Below are positions 7,884-16,937 of a stretch of 64,000 nt of DNA, in pieces (the first letter of the stretch is position 1; the number at the start of each line of letters is the position of its first letter). The DNA is from Pseudomonas sp. CFBP13508. GTDB lineage: Bacteria > Pseudomonadota > Gammaproteobacteria > Pseudomonadales > Pseudomonadaceae. Under the pieces are notes generated by a model. It had not been told where the DNA came from and made no database searches. It worked only from the letters and a program-made list of their open reading frames with translations. The position numbers were made by a program, and so were the translations under genes. The stretch covers positions 186,001 to 250,000 of the forward strand of contig NZ_QFZZ01000007.1 of the NCBI RefSeq assembly GCF_005233515.1, read 5' to 3'.

Positions 7884-9482
7884 ATGCGCCATACCTTGAT
7901 TTTTTCCGCACTGTTGGGCGCCGGCCTGTTGGCCGCCACGTCTGCAAGCTACGCCGCCAGCGACAGCCTGGTGTTTTGCTCGGAAGGCAGCCCGGCGGGT
8001 TTCGATACCGCGCAGTACACGACGGCCACCGACAACGACGCCGCCGAGCCGCTGTACAACCGCCTCGTCGAGTTTGAAAAAGGCGCGACCAATGTCGTAC
8101 CGGGCCTGGCGACCAAGTGGGACATTTCCGAAGATGGCCTGAAATACACCTTTCACCTGCGTGAAGGCGTGAAATTTCATACAACCCCTTACTTCAAGCC
8201 GAGCCGCGATTTCAACGCTGACGATGTCGTGTTCACGTTCACTCGCATGCTCGATGCGCAACAGCCGTTCCGCAAGGCCTATCCCACCGAGTTTCCGTAC
8301 TTCAACGGGATGAGCCTGAACAAGAACATCGCCAAGGTCGAGAAGACCGGGCCGCTGACCGTGGAGTTCACGCTCAACAGCGTCGATGCCGCGTTCATCC
8401 AGAACATCGCGATGAGCTTCGCTTCGATTCTGTCTGCCGAATACGCCGACAAGCTGCTGGCCGACGGCAAGCCGAGCGACATCAACCAGAAGCCGATCGG
8501 CACCGGGCCGTTCGTATTCAAGAGCTACCAGAAAGACTCGAACATCCGCTATACCGGCAACCCGCAGTACTGGGATCCGAGCCGGGTCAAGCTGAAGAAC
8601 CTGATTTTTGCGATCAACACCGACGCTTCGGTACGCGTGCAGAAGCTCAAGGCCAACGAGTGCCAGATCACCCTGCACCCGCGCCCCGCCGATGTTGAAG
8701 CACTGAAGGCCGACCCGAAACTGCAACTGATTTCCAAGCCGGGCTTCAACCTCGGCTACATCGCCTACAACGTGCGCCACAAGCCGTTCGATCAACTCGA
8801 AGTGCGTCAGGCACTGGACATGGCGGTGAATAAACAGGGAATTCTCAACGCTGTTTATCAAGGCGCCGGCCAACTGGCCGTCAACGCCATGCCACCGACC
8901 CAGTGGTCCTACGACGACACGATCAAGGACGCCGCCTACAACCCGGAAAAAGCCAAGGAACTGCTCAAGGCTGCCGGGGTGAAAGAAGGCACCGAGATCA
9001 CCCTGTGGGCAATGCCGGTGCAGCGGCCGTACAACCCGAACGCCAAGCTGATGGCCGAAATGCTCCAGTCCGACTGGGCCAAGATCGGTCTGAAAGTGAA
9101 GATCGTCAGCTACGAATGGGGCGAGTACATCAAGCGCACCAAGAACGGCGAGCACGACGTCAGCCTGATCGGCTGGACCGGTGACAACGGGGACCCGGAC
9201 AACTGGCTGGGCACGCTGTACAGCTGTGACGCCATCGGCGGCAACAACTATTCGATGTGGTGCGACCCGGCGTACGACAAGCTGATCAAACAGGCCAAGG
9301 TCGTCACCGACCGCGACCAGCGCACCGAGCTTTATAAACAGGCCCAGCAATTGCTTAAACAGCAAGTGCCGATCACGCCTGTCGCCCACTCGACGGTCAA
9401 CCAGCCGTTAAGCACCCGGGTCGACGGGTTCAAAGTCAGCCCGTTCGGCCGCAACGTGTTCTCGGGTGTCAGTATCGATTAA
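7884..9482 (+). CDS. dppA: Dipeptide ABC transporter substrate-binding protein (second of three)
   Basis: A 532-aa periplasmic SBP_bac_5 protein, signal peptide about 1-22 (MRHTLIFSALLGAGLLAATS then ASYAAS). It shares long identical stretches with the preceding protein (KPIGTGPFVFKSYQKDSNIR, GAGQLAVNAMPPTQWSYD), so the two are probably a tandem duplication. ATG 7884 is preceded by AAGAGGGA; a longer in-frame extension has no signal peptide. By position beside the OprD-type porin it may match P. aeruginosa dppA3 (inference). Confidence 0.93.
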   Translation: MRHTLIFSALLGAGLLAATSASYAASDSLVFCSEGSPAGFDTAQYTTATDNDAAEPLYNRLVEFEKGATNVVPGLATKWDISEDGLKYTFHLREGVKFHTTPYFKPSRDFNADDVVFTFTRMLDAQQPFRKAYPTEFPYFNGMSLNKNIAKVEKTGPLTVEFTLNSVDAAFIQNIAMSFASILSAEYADKLLADGKPSDINQKPIGTGPFVFKSYQKDSNIRYTGNPQYWDPSRVKLKNLIFAINTDASVRVQKLKANECQITLHPRPADVEALKADPKLQLISKPGFNLGYIAYNVRHKPFDQLEVRQALDMAVNKQGILNAVYQGAGQLAVNAMPPTQWSYDDTIKDAAYNPEKAKELLKAAGVKEGTEITLWAMPVQRPYNPNAKLMAEMLQSDWAKIGLKVKIVSYEWGEYIKRTKNGEHDVSLIGWTGDNGDPDNWLGTLYSCDAIGGNNYSMWCDPAYDKLIKQAKVVTDRDQRTELYKQAQQLLKQQVPITPVAHSTVNQPLSTRVDGFKVSPFGRNVFSGVSID

Positions 9483-9504
9483 ACCAACCGATTAGCCGCA
9501 ATGC

Positions 9505-9529
9505 TGAGGGGAGCCGTCTACTCCCCTCA
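9505..9529 (+). terminator. Stem-loop after the second dppA
   Basis: Perfect 9-bp stem TGAGGGGAG / CTCCCCTCA with a 7-nt loop, 23 bases after the stop codon and without a T-run. Likely an mRNA 3'-end stabiliser. Confidence 0.65.
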
Positions 9530-9567
9530 CGCAAGCGCTTTGCCGAAATTCGCCAATCCGGCTTTTT

Positions 9568-9579
9568 GCAAACGTTTGC
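9568..9579. promoter_or_regulatory. Perfect 12-bp palindrome upstream of the porin gene (LacI-family-like operator)
   Basis: GCAAACGTTTGC is perfectly palindromic with a central CG, the form of LacI/PurR-family operators; with flanks it reads TTGCAAACGTTTGCGA, close to the enterobacterial PurR box. It lies 80 bp upstream of the porin start. The cognate regulator is unknown. Confidence 0.5.
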
Positions 9580-9658
9580 GATGTGTGAACGAGTTCTAAA
9601 CCAATAACCGGCATACCAAAAAAAGCCGGGATAAAAAGAAAGTAAAGGAGCTTCACCC

Positions 9659-11077
9659 ATGAAACTGAGCAGCACCGCGATACTGGCCCTGGCCATCAGC
9701 AGCATCACCGCCACGGCTTATGCGGAAACCCAGAGCCAGGCGTTCACCCCGGTGACCGTCAACACCAAAAGCGCCCAAGCTGAGGCCACCGGCTTTCTGG
9801 AAGGTCAGTCGATTACTGGATCGACGCGTAACTGGTACGCCAACGAAGAACTCAAGCGTGGCGCCAAATTCCGCTATAAACATAACGACACGCTGCAAAC
9901 CACTGATCGCCGCATCAACTGGGTACAGGGGACCATCATCAAGTACAACTCCGGGTTCACCGAAGGTACTGTCGGTATCAGCACCGAAGTTGCGCTGTAC
10001 AACGCCATTGCGCTGGAGCGTGATCGCAAAAACCTTGCATCCGGCAACGGCGGCGCTCCGGAAGCCGGTCTCGAGCGCCCAGGCAACAACCGTACACTGA
10101 CCCGTAACGGCGGTGACGCTGAAGGCCAATGGAGCAAACTGGGCTTGGCTAACGTCAAGGCTCGGGTTTCCAATACCACCCTGACCGCTGGCCGCCAGAA
10201 CTTCAGCAGCCCGATGGTTGACGTGATCGGCAACCGTCCCCTGCCTTCGAGCTTTCAAGGCGTCAGTCTGCACAGTGAAGAGCTGGAAAACCTGACCTTC
10301 GACATCGCGACGTTCGATCAGAACTCGCCGCGTACAGAAGAAAGCCAGCGCAAGTTCCGTTCCGAATACGCTGATTCGATCATTGAAATTGATCACGTCA
10401 ACACCGCTGGTATTTCCTATCAGCCGTTTGCCAGCCTGAAAACCAGCTTGTGGGCCACTCAAGCTGAAGACATGTGGAAACAGTACTACTTCGGCGCCAC
10501 CCACGAACTGGGCGACAGCCAGATTCTGAGCCTGACCACCGGCCTGAACTACTACAAGACCGTGGATGAAGGTAAAGCCAAGCTGGGTGACATCGACAAC
10601 GATACGTACTCGCTGTCCCTGGGTCTGACTCACCAGGCCCATAGCCTGACGTTCTCGTACCAGGAAATTAACGGCAACGAGTACTTCGACTACCTGCACG
10701 AAACCAACGGTATCTACCTGGCCAACTCCCTGCTCTCGGACTTCAACGGCCCGAACGAGAAATCCTTCCAAGTCGCTTACGGTCTGAACATGGCTGAATA
10801 TGGCGTGCCTGGCTTGAAGTTCAACGTCTACAGCGCTCGTGGTTGGGGGATCGACGGTACCCACTATAAAGGCGGCGCTTATGACAGCGTGCTGGCGATG
10901 GACGGCGAACACCACTACGAATACGGAATCGGTGCTGCTTACGCGGTTCAAAGTGGTCCGCTCAAAGCCACGGCCATCCGCGCCACCTACACTGCGCACC
11001 GTGCCAGTGATAATCAGCTGGATGGCAGCATCAACGAGTTCCGTCTCGTAACCACCATCCCGTTCAACATTCTGTAA
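9659..11077 (+). CDS. opdP: OprD-family outer-membrane porin (OpdP-like)
   Basis: A 472-aa 18-stranded OprD-family porin. The signal peptide is residues 1-21 (MKLSSTAILALAISSITATA then YAE). Family features are GFLEGQSITGSTRNWYANEE near the N-terminus, DRRINWVQGTIIKYNSGFTE, TLTAGRQNFSSPMVDVIGNR, and the C-terminal strand ending in an aromatic-containing INEFRLVTTIPFNIL. AAAGGAG precedes the ATG. Lying between dppA genes and dppBCDF, it matches the P. aeruginosa opdP context, a dipeptide-uptake porin. Confidence 0.9.
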   Translation: MKLSSTAILALAISSITATAYAETQSQAFTPVTVNTKSAQAEATGFLEGQSITGSTRNWYANEELKRGAKFRYKHNDTLQTTDRRINWVQGTIIKYNSGFTEGTVGISTEVALYNAIALERDRKNLASGNGGAPEAGLERPGNNRTLTRNGGDAEGQWSKLGLANVKARVSNTTLTAGRQNFSSPMVDVIGNRPLPSSFQGVSLHSEELENLTFDIATFDQNSPRTEESQRKFRSEYADSIIEIDHVNTAGISYQPFASLKTSLWATQAEDMWKQYYFGATHELGDSQILSLTTGLNYYKTVDEGKAKLGDIDNDTYSLSLGLTHQAHSLTFSYQEINGNEYFDYLHETNGIYLANSLLSDFNGPNEKSFQVAYGLNMAEYGVPGLKFNVYSARGWGIDGTHYKGGAYDSVLAMDGEHHYEYGIGAAYAVQSGPLKATAIRATYTAHRASDNQLDGSINEFRLVTTIPFNIL

Positions 11078-11084
11078 AAACGCC

Positions 11085-11127
11085 AGCCGACGGCTGACTC
11101 ATGATGAGTCGGCCGTTCGGCTTTTTG
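11085..11127 (+). terminator. Intrinsic terminator after the porin gene
   Basis: A long imperfect stem (AGCCGACGGCTGACTC with TGAGTCGGCCGTTCGGCT) is followed by TTTTTGT. It separates the porin from the third dppA, which starts 28 bases further on, so readthrough or an overlapping promoter must supply the latter. Confidence 0.75.
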
Positions 11128-11154
11128 TCTTCAACCGATTGCAGAGGGTTATCG

Positions 11155-12750
11155 ATGAAAATGCTTCCCCTACGTGCGGCCATCGCGGCTGCGTTGCTGA
11201 GTGTCGCTGTCGGCGCCTCGGCCAAACCCTTGGTGGTCTGCACCGAAGCCAGCCCGGAAGGCTTCGATATGGTCCAGTACACAACTGCAGTCACGGCGGA
11301 CGCTGTGGCCGAAACCATCTTCAATCGCCTGGCCGATTTCAAGCCCGGCACCACCGAAGTGATCCCGGCGCTCGCCGAGTCCTGGGACATCAGCGAAGAC
11401 GGCCTGACCTACACGTTCCACCTGCGCAAAGGCGTCAAGTTTCACACCACCGAATATTTCAAGCCGACCCGCGACATGAACGCCGACGACGTGGTCTGGA
11501 GCTTCCAGCGTCAGCTGGACCCGAATCACCCGTGGCACAAACTGTCGAGCGTGGGCTTCCCGTACTTTGAAAGCATGGGCTTCAAGGAATTGCTCAAAAG
11601 CGTAGAAAAAGTCGACGACAACACAGTCAAGTTCACCCTGACCCGCCGCGAAGCGCCGTTCCTGGCCGACATCGCCATGGCCTTCTCGTCGATCTACCCG
11701 GCCGAATACGCCGACCAGTTGCTCAAGGCCAACAAGACTGGCGATCTGAACAACAAGCCGATCGGTACCGGCCCGTTCATCTTCCAGCGTTACGCCAAGG
11801 ATGCGCAGGTGCGCTTCAAGGCCAACCCGGATTACTTCCGTGGCAAGCCGCCGGCCGACGCTTTGATTCTGGCGATCGCCACCGACAACAACGTGCGCCT
11901 GCAAAAGCTCAAGGCCAACGAGTGCCAGGTCGCGCTGTATCCGAAACCGGATGATATCCCGAGCATCAAGAAAGACAGCAAGCTGAAAGTCGACGAGCTG
12001 GACGCGATGACCGTTTCATACATCGCCATGAACACCCAGCACAAGTACATGAGCGACGTGCGCGTGCGCAAAGCCATCGACATCGCGTTCGACAAGGAAG
12101 CCTACGTCAACGCACTGTTCGGCAAGGGTAACGCGTCGGTGGCGGTCAACCCGTACCCGCCGACCCTGCTCGGCTACAACCATGATCTGAAGAACCCGCC
12201 GCGCGACCTCGACGCAGCGCGCAAGCTGCTCAAGGAAGCCGGGGTTCCGGAAGGCACCACCTTCACCCTGTTCACCCGTAACGGCGGCGGTCCGACCAAC
12301 CCCAACCCGATGCTCGGCGCGCAGATGATGCAGGCTGACCTGGCGAAAGTCGGGATCAAGATCGACATCCGCGTGATGGAATGGGGCGAGATGCTCAAGC
12401 GCGCCAAGGCCGGCGAGCACGACATGGTCTCGGCCGGATGGGCGGGCGACAACGGCGACCCGGATAACTTCCTGACGCCTATGCTCAGTTGCGAGGCCGC
12501 CAAGAACGGCGAAAACTACGCACGCTGGTGCAACGAGAAATTCCAGGCACTGCTGGATGAAGCACGGGCTAAAGTAGATCCGGCCGAACGCGCCGCGCTC
12601 TACGAACAGGCCCAAGTGCTGTTTAATCAGGACCAGCCATGGATCAGCATGGCCCATACTCGGATGTTCACTGCAATGCGCAACAATGTAGAGGGCTACC
12701 ACATCAGCCCTCTCACCACTAATAACTTCGCCACCACCCAGGTGAAGTAG
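11155..12750 (+). CDS. dppA: Dipeptide ABC transporter substrate-binding protein (third, next to dppB)
   Basis: A 531-aa periplasmic SBP_bac_5 protein, signal peptide 1-23 (MKMLPLRAAIAAALLSVAVG then ASAKP). It is the most diverged of the three (CTEASPEGFDMVQYTTAVTA, TGDLNNKPIGTGPFIFQRYA, AGWAGDNGDPDNFLTPMLSC). Being nearest the permease genes, it corresponds by position to P. aeruginosa DppA4. ATG 11155 gives a clean signal peptide and has GAGGG upstream. A strong hairpin separates it from dppB. Confidence 0.93.
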   Translation: MKMLPLRAAIAAALLSVAVGASAKPLVVCTEASPEGFDMVQYTTAVTADAVAETIFNRLADFKPGTTEVIPALAESWDISEDGLTYTFHLRKGVKFHTTEYFKPTRDMNADDVVWSFQRQLDPNHPWHKLSSVGFPYFESMGFKELLKSVEKVDDNTVKFTLTRREAPFLADIAMAFSSIYPAEYADQLLKANKTGDLNNKPIGTGPFIFQRYAKDAQVRFKANPDYFRGKPPADALILAIATDNNVRLQKLKANECQVALYPKPDDIPSIKKDSKLKVDELDAMTVSYIAMNTQHKYMSDVRVRKAIDIAFDKEAYVNALFGKGNASVAVNPYPPTLLGYNHDLKNPPRDLDAARKLLKEAGVPEGTTFTLFTRNGGGPTNPNPMLGAQMMQADLAKVGIKIDIRVMEWGEMLKRAKAGEHDMVSAGWAGDNGDPDNFLTPMLSCEAAKNGENYARWCNEKFQALLDEARAKVDPAERAALYEQAQVLFNQDQPWISMAHTRMFTAMRNNVEGYHISPLTTNNFATTQVK

Positions 12751-12761
12751 ATAAGAAACGC

Positions 12762-12789
12762 CCGGCGTCCCTTACCTGAGGGACGCCGG
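12762..12789 (+). terminator. Intercistronic stem-loop between the third dppA and dppB
   Basis: Perfect 10-bp stem CCGGCGTCCC / GGGACGCCGG with loop TTACCTGA and no T-run. Typical of a hairpin that protects binding-protein mRNA and lowers permease expression relative to it. Confidence 0.75.
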
Positions 12790-12823
12790 ACACGCCTAAC
12801 CGGCTGATGAGGTACCACACAAG

Positions 12824-13834
12824 ATGTTTAGTTTTATTGCCCGCCGACTGGGGTTGTTGATCCCCACGTTTTTCGGCATCACCTTGCTGACTTTCGCGTT
12901 GATTCGCATGATTCCGGGCGACCCCGTGGAAGTGATGATGGGCGAACGTCGGGTCGACCCCGAAATGCACGCTCAGGCAATGGAACGCCTGGGGCTGAAC
13001 AAGCCGCTGTATGCCCAGTACCTGGACTACATCGGCAAACTGGCCCAGGGCGATCTCGGTGAGTCGTTGCGTACCCGTGAAAGCGTGTGGACCGAGTTCA
13101 CCTCTCTTTTCCCGGCGACCCTGGAACTGTCCATGGCCGCCCTGCTGTTCGCTGGCATCCTCGGGCTTCTGGCCGGGGTGATCGCGGCACTCAAACGAGG
13201 ATCGCTGTTCGACCACGGGGTGATGGGCATCTCCCTCGCGGGCTATTCGATGCCGATCTTCTGGTGGGGCCTGATCCTGATCATGTTCTTCTCGGTGAGC
13301 CTGGGCTGGACCCCGGTCTCCGGGCGCATCGACCTGCTGTATGACATCGAGCCGAAAACCGGCTTCATGCTGATCGACACGCTGCTGGCCGATGACGTCG
13401 GCGCGTTCTTCGACGCCCTGCATCACCTGATCCTGCCGGCCATTGTGCTCGGCACCATTCCGCTGGCGGTGATCGCGCGGATGACCCGTTCGTCGATGCT
13501 CGAAGTGCTGCGCGAAGACTACATCCGCACCGCCAAGGCCAAAGGCCTGTCGCCGTCGCGCGTGGTCTTCGTGCACGGTCTGCGCAATGCGCTGATTCCG
13601 GTGCTGACCGTAGTCGGCCTGCAAGTCGGCACGCTGCTGGCCGGTGCGGTCCTGACCGAAACCATCTTTTCCTGGCCCGGCATCGGTAAATGGCTGATCG
13701 AAGCCATCGGCGCCCGGGACTATCCGGTGGTGCAAAACGGCATCCTGTTAATCGCCTGCCTGGTGATTCTGGTCAACTTCGTGGTGGACATCCTCTACGG
13801 CTTTGCCAACCCACGCATCCGTCATCAGCGCTGA
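12824..13834 (+). CDS. dppB: Dipeptide ABC transporter permease DppB
   Basis: A 336-aa inner-membrane permease with the N-terminal segment LGLLIPTFFGITLLTFALIR and the BPD_transp_1 domain. The EAA loop, which contacts the ATPase, is seen as DYIRTAKAKGLSPSRVVFVH. Six hydrophobic segments are evident. Start ATG 12824 follows GAGG. First gene of the dppBCDF block. Confidence 0.95.
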   Translation: MFSFIARRLGLLIPTFFGITLLTFALIRMIPGDPVEVMMGERRVDPEMHAQAMERLGLNKPLYAQYLDYIGKLAQGDLGESLRTRESVWTEFTSLFPATLELSMAALLFAGILGLLAGVIAALKRGSLFDHGVMGISLAGYSMPIFWWGLILIMFFSVSLGWTPVSGRIDLLYDIEPKTGFMLIDTLLADDVGAFFDALHHLILPAIVLGTIPLAVIARMTRSSMLEVLREDYIRTAKAKGLSPSRVVFVHGLRNALIPVLTVVGLQVGTLLAGAVLTETIFSWPGIGKWLIEAIGARDYPVVQNGILLIACLVILVNFVVDILYGFANPRIRHQR

Positions 13835-13845
13835 GGTCAATACCC

Positions 13846-14772
13846 ATGAGCACTCCAACATCCTCAGTAGCCACCGCCACGTCCGCCGTGGATCAAAGCC
13901 TGCTGTACCCGTCGCCGTACAAAGAATTCTGGCAAGCGTTCTCGAAGAACAAGGGCGCCGTTGCCGGCCTGCTGTTCATGCTGCTGATCATCTTCTGCGC
14001 GATCTTCGCGCCGTGGGTCGCGCCGCATAACCCGAGCGAGCAATACCGTGACTTCCTGCTGACGCCGCCGGCGTGGCTCGAAGGCGGGCAGATGCAGTTC
14101 CTGCTCGGCACCGATGAACTCGGCCGTGACCTGCTGTCGCGTCTGATCCAGGGTTCGCGCCTGTCGCTGCTGATCGGCTTGTCGTCAGTGGTGATGTCGT
14201 TGATTCCGGGGATCCTGCTGGGACTGTTCGCCGGTTTCTTCCCGAAAGTGGTCGGCCCGACCATCATGCGTCTGATGGACATCATGCTGGCCCTGCCATC
14301 GCTGCTGCTGGCCGTGGCGATCGTCGCCATCCTCGGCCCTGGCCTGATCAACACCGTGATCGCGATTGCTGTGGTTTCCCTGCCGTCCTACGTGCGTCTG
14401 ACCCGTGCCGCCGTCATGGGCGAACTGAACCGCGACTACGTCACCGCCGCGCGTCTGGCCGGTGCCGGTCTGCCGCGCCTGATGTTCATCACCGTGCTGC
14501 CCAACTGCATGGCGCCGCTGATCGTGCAGGCGACCCTGAGCTTCTCCTCGGCGATTCTCGATGCCGCTGCACTGGGCTTCCTCGGCCTCGGCGTACAACC
14601 ACCAACCCCTGAGTGGGGCACCATGCTGGCCTCGGCCCGCGACTACATCGAACGCGCCTGGTGGGTGGTAAGTCTGCCTGGTCTGACCATTTTGCTCAGC
14701 GTGCTGGCAATCAACTTGATGGGCGACGGCCTGCGCGATGCGCTGGACCCGAAACTCAAGAACGCCGCCTGA
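13846..14772 (+). CDS. dppC: Dipeptide ABC transporter permease DppC
   Basis: A 308-aa second permease: N-terminal OppC_N segment (FWQAFSKNKGAVAGLLFMLL), family motif LLGTDELGRDLLSRLIQGSR, and EAA loop DYVTAARLAGAGLPRLMFIT. It begins 12 bases after dppB; the ATG at 13846 is preferred over an in-frame extension overlapping dppB. It forms the channel with DppB. Confidence 0.95.
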   Translation: MSTPTSSVATATSAVDQSLLYPSPYKEFWQAFSKNKGAVAGLLFMLLIIFCAIFAPWVAPHNPSEQYRDFLLTPPAWLEGGQMQFLLGTDELGRDLLSRLIQGSRLSLLIGLSSVVMSLIPGILLGLFAGFFPKVVGPTIMRLMDIMLALPSLLLAVAIVAILGPGLINTVIAIAVVSLPSYVRLTRAAVMGELNRDYVTAARLAGAGLPRLMFITVLPNCMAPLIVQATLSFSSAILDAAALGFLGLGVQPPTPEWGTMLASARDYIERAWWVVSLPGLTILLSVLAINLMGDGLRDALDPKLKNAA

Positions 14773-14782
14773 GGAGATTCAA

Positions 14783-15751
14783 ATGTCACTGCTAGAAATC
14801 AAGAATCTCAACGTCCGCTTCGGCGACAAGACCGCGACCCCGGTGGTCGACGGCCTCGACCTGAAAGTCGACAAAGGCGAAGTATTGGCCATCGTTGGCG
14901 AGTCGGGTTCGGGTAAATCCGTGACCATGATGGCGCTGATGGGCCTGATCGAGCATCCCGGCATCGTCACCGCCGACTCGCTCAGCTTCGACGGCAAGGA
15001 CATGCTCAAGCTGAGCAATCGTCAGCGTCGGCAGATCGTCGGCAAAGACCTGTCGATGGTCTTCCAGGACCCGATGACCGCGCTGAACCCGAGCTACACC
15101 GTCGGTTTCCAGATCGAGGAAGTGCTGCGCTTGCACCTGAAAATGTCCGGCAAGCAAGCGCGCAAGCGTGCCATCGAACTGCTGGAAAAAGTCGAAATCC
15201 CGGGCGCCGCCAGCCGCATGGACGCCTACCCGCATCAACTGTCTGGCGGTATGAGCCAGCGTGTCGCGATCGCCATGGCGATTGCCGGCGAGCCGAAACT
15301 GTTGATCGCCGACGAACCGACCACCGCGCTGGACGTGACGATTCAGGCGCAGATCATGGATCTGCTGCTGGCGTTGCAGAAAGAGCAGAACATGGGCCTG
15401 GTGCTGATCACTCACGACCTCGCGGTCGTGGCGGAAACGGCCCAGCGCGTCTGCGTGATGTACGCCGGCCAGGCCGTTGAAGTCGGTCAGGTGCCGCAAC
15501 TGTTCGACATCCCGGCGCACCCGTACAGCGAAGCGCTGCTCAAGGCGATTCCCGAGCACAGCCTCGGCGCCTCACGCCTGTCGACCCTGCCGGGCATCGT
15601 TCCGGGCCGCTACGACCGTCCGCAGGGTTGCCTGCTGTCGCCGCGCTGCCCGTACGTGCAGGACAACTGCCGCACCCAACGTCCGGGCCTTGATCCGAAA
15701 GCCAACAGCCTCGCCCGCTGCTTCTACCCGCTGAACCAGGAGGTGGCGTAA
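14783..15751 (+). CDS. dppD: Dipeptide ABC transporter ATPase DppD
   Basis: A 322-aa ATPase: Walker A GESGSGKSVTMMALMG, Q-loop FQDPMTALNPSYT, signature LSGGMSQRVAIAMAIA, Walker B KLLIADEPTTALD. The C-terminal oligopeptide-transporter extension has four cysteines (CLLSPRCPYVQDNC and a later ARC); such clusters in this family may hold an iron-sulfur centre (inference). GAGGAGA precedes the ATG. Its stop overlaps the dppF start. Confidence 0.95.
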   Translation: MSLLEIKNLNVRFGDKTATPVVDGLDLKVDKGEVLAIVGESGSGKSVTMMALMGLIEHPGIVTADSLSFDGKDMLKLSNRQRRQIVGKDLSMVFQDPMTALNPSYTVGFQIEEVLRLHLKMSGKQARKRAIELLEKVEIPGAASRMDAYPHQLSGGMSQRVAIAMAIAGEPKLLIADEPTTALDVTIQAQIMDLLLALQKEQNMGLVLITHDLAVVAETAQRVCVMYAGQAVEVGQVPQLFDIPAHPYSEALLKAIPEHSLGASRLSTLPGIVPGRYDRPQGCLLSPRCPYVQDNCRTQRPGLDPKANSLARCFYPLNQEVA

Positions 15752-16731
15752 TGGCCGTCGTACTTACCGCCCGCGACCTGACCCGTCACTACGAAGTCTC
15801 GCGTGGCCTGTTCAAGGGCCACGCCACCGTGCGCGCGCTCAACGGCGTGTCGTTCGAACTGGAAGCCGGCAAGACCCTCGCCGTAGTAGGCGAGTCGGGC
15901 TGCGGCAAATCCACCCTCGCCCGCGCCCTGACGCTGATCGAAGAACCATCTTCGGGCTCGCTGCAGATCGCCGGCCAGGAAGTTGCCGGCGCCGACAAGG
16001 CCGAGCGCAAGCAACTGCGCAAAGACGTGCAGATGGTGTTTCAGAGCCCGTATGCGTCGTTGAACCCACGGCAGAAAATCGGTGATCAACTGGCCGAGCC
16101 GCTGTTGATCAACACCAAGCTGTCAGCCGCCGAACGTCGCGAGAAAGTCCAGGCGATGATGAAGCAGGTCGGCTTGCGCCCCGAGCACTATCAGCGCTAT
16201 CCGCACATGTTCTCCGGTGGCCAGCGCCAGCGTATCGCGCTGGCGCGGGCAATGATGCTGCAACCGAAAGTGCTGGTCGCGGACGAACCGACTTCGGCGC
16301 TGGACGTGTCGATTCAGGCCCAGGTGCTCAACCTGTTCATGGATTTGCAGCAGGAGTTCAACACAGCCTACGTGTTCATCTCGCACAACCTCGCGGTGGT
16401 GCAGCACGTGGCCGATGACGTGATGGTGATGTACCTCGGCCGCCCGGTGGAACTGGGTCCGAAGAACGACATCTACGAACGCCCGCTGCATCCGTACACC
16501 CAGGCCCTGCTGTCGGCGACCCCGACCATTCATCCGGACCCGAACAAGCCGAAAATCAAAATCGTCGGCGAACTGCCCAACCCGCTGAACCCGCCTTCAG
16601 GCTGTGCTTTCCACAAACGCTGCCCGTATGCGACCGAGCGTTGCAGCACGGAAGAGCCGCTGTTGCGTGAACTGGATAACCGGCAAGTGGCCTGCCACTA
16701 CGCCGAGCAGTTTCTCGACGGCGCGGCGTAA
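15751..16731 (+). CDS. dppF: Dipeptide ABC transporter ATPase DppF
   Basis: A 326-aa ATPase: Walker A GESGCGKSTLARALT, signature FSGGQRQRIALARAMM, Walker B KVLVADEPTSALD, and the C-terminal cysteine-containing extension CAFHKRCPYATERC with a later ACHY. Its ATG overlaps the dppD stop (TAATG), indicating translational coupling. Last gene of the dpp operon. Confidence 0.95.
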   Translation: MAVVLTARDLTRHYEVSRGLFKGHATVRALNGVSFELEAGKTLAVVGESGCGKSTLARALTLIEEPSSGSLQIAGQEVAGADKAERKQLRKDVQMVFQSPYASLNPRQKIGDQLAEPLLINTKLSAAERREKVQAMMKQVGLRPEHYQRYPHMFSGGQRQRIALARAMMLQPKVLVADEPTSALDVSIQAQVLNLFMDLQQEFNTAYVFISHNLAVVQHVADDVMVMYLGRPVELGPKNDIYERPLHPYTQALLSATPTIHPDPNKPKIKIVGELPNPLNPPSGCAFHKRCPYATERCSTEEPLLRELDNRQVACHYAEQFLDGAA

Positions 16732-16747
16732 GGCCACGGAATATCCA

Positions 16748-16837
16748 TGTGGGAGCGAGCCTGCTCGCGAATGCGGTGTAACAGTCACCAACATTGTCGA
16801 CTGAAATGACGCTTTCGCGAGCAGGCTCGCTCCCACA
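16748..16837. repeat. REP pair (REPIN-like)
   Basis: Two inverted REP cores (GTGGGAGCGAGCCTGCTCG) with about 45 bases between them, just after dppF. Confidence 0.9.
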
Positions 16838-16874
16838 GGGAGTTCGTGTTGATTCAAGAATTCATGCGATAACA

Positions 16875-16925
16875 AAACCCCCTCCACCTCGATTGCGCAT
16901 CAGTCGAGGCCGAAGGGGTTTTTGT
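16875..16925 (+). terminator. Intrinsic terminator of the dpp operon
   Basis: Bipartite stem AACCCC...CCTCGA with TCGAGG...AGGGGTT followed by TTTTTG. It lies between converging dppF and the minus-strand acidic-protein gene and may act on both. Confidence 0.7.
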
Positions 16926-16937
16926 TTGGCCGGCGAT

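Noticed and set aside
9568..9579. Assigning the palindrome to a true PurR regulon
   Set aside because: Most Pseudomonas lack an E. coli-type PurR as far as I recall; only a LacI-family-like operator is claimed.
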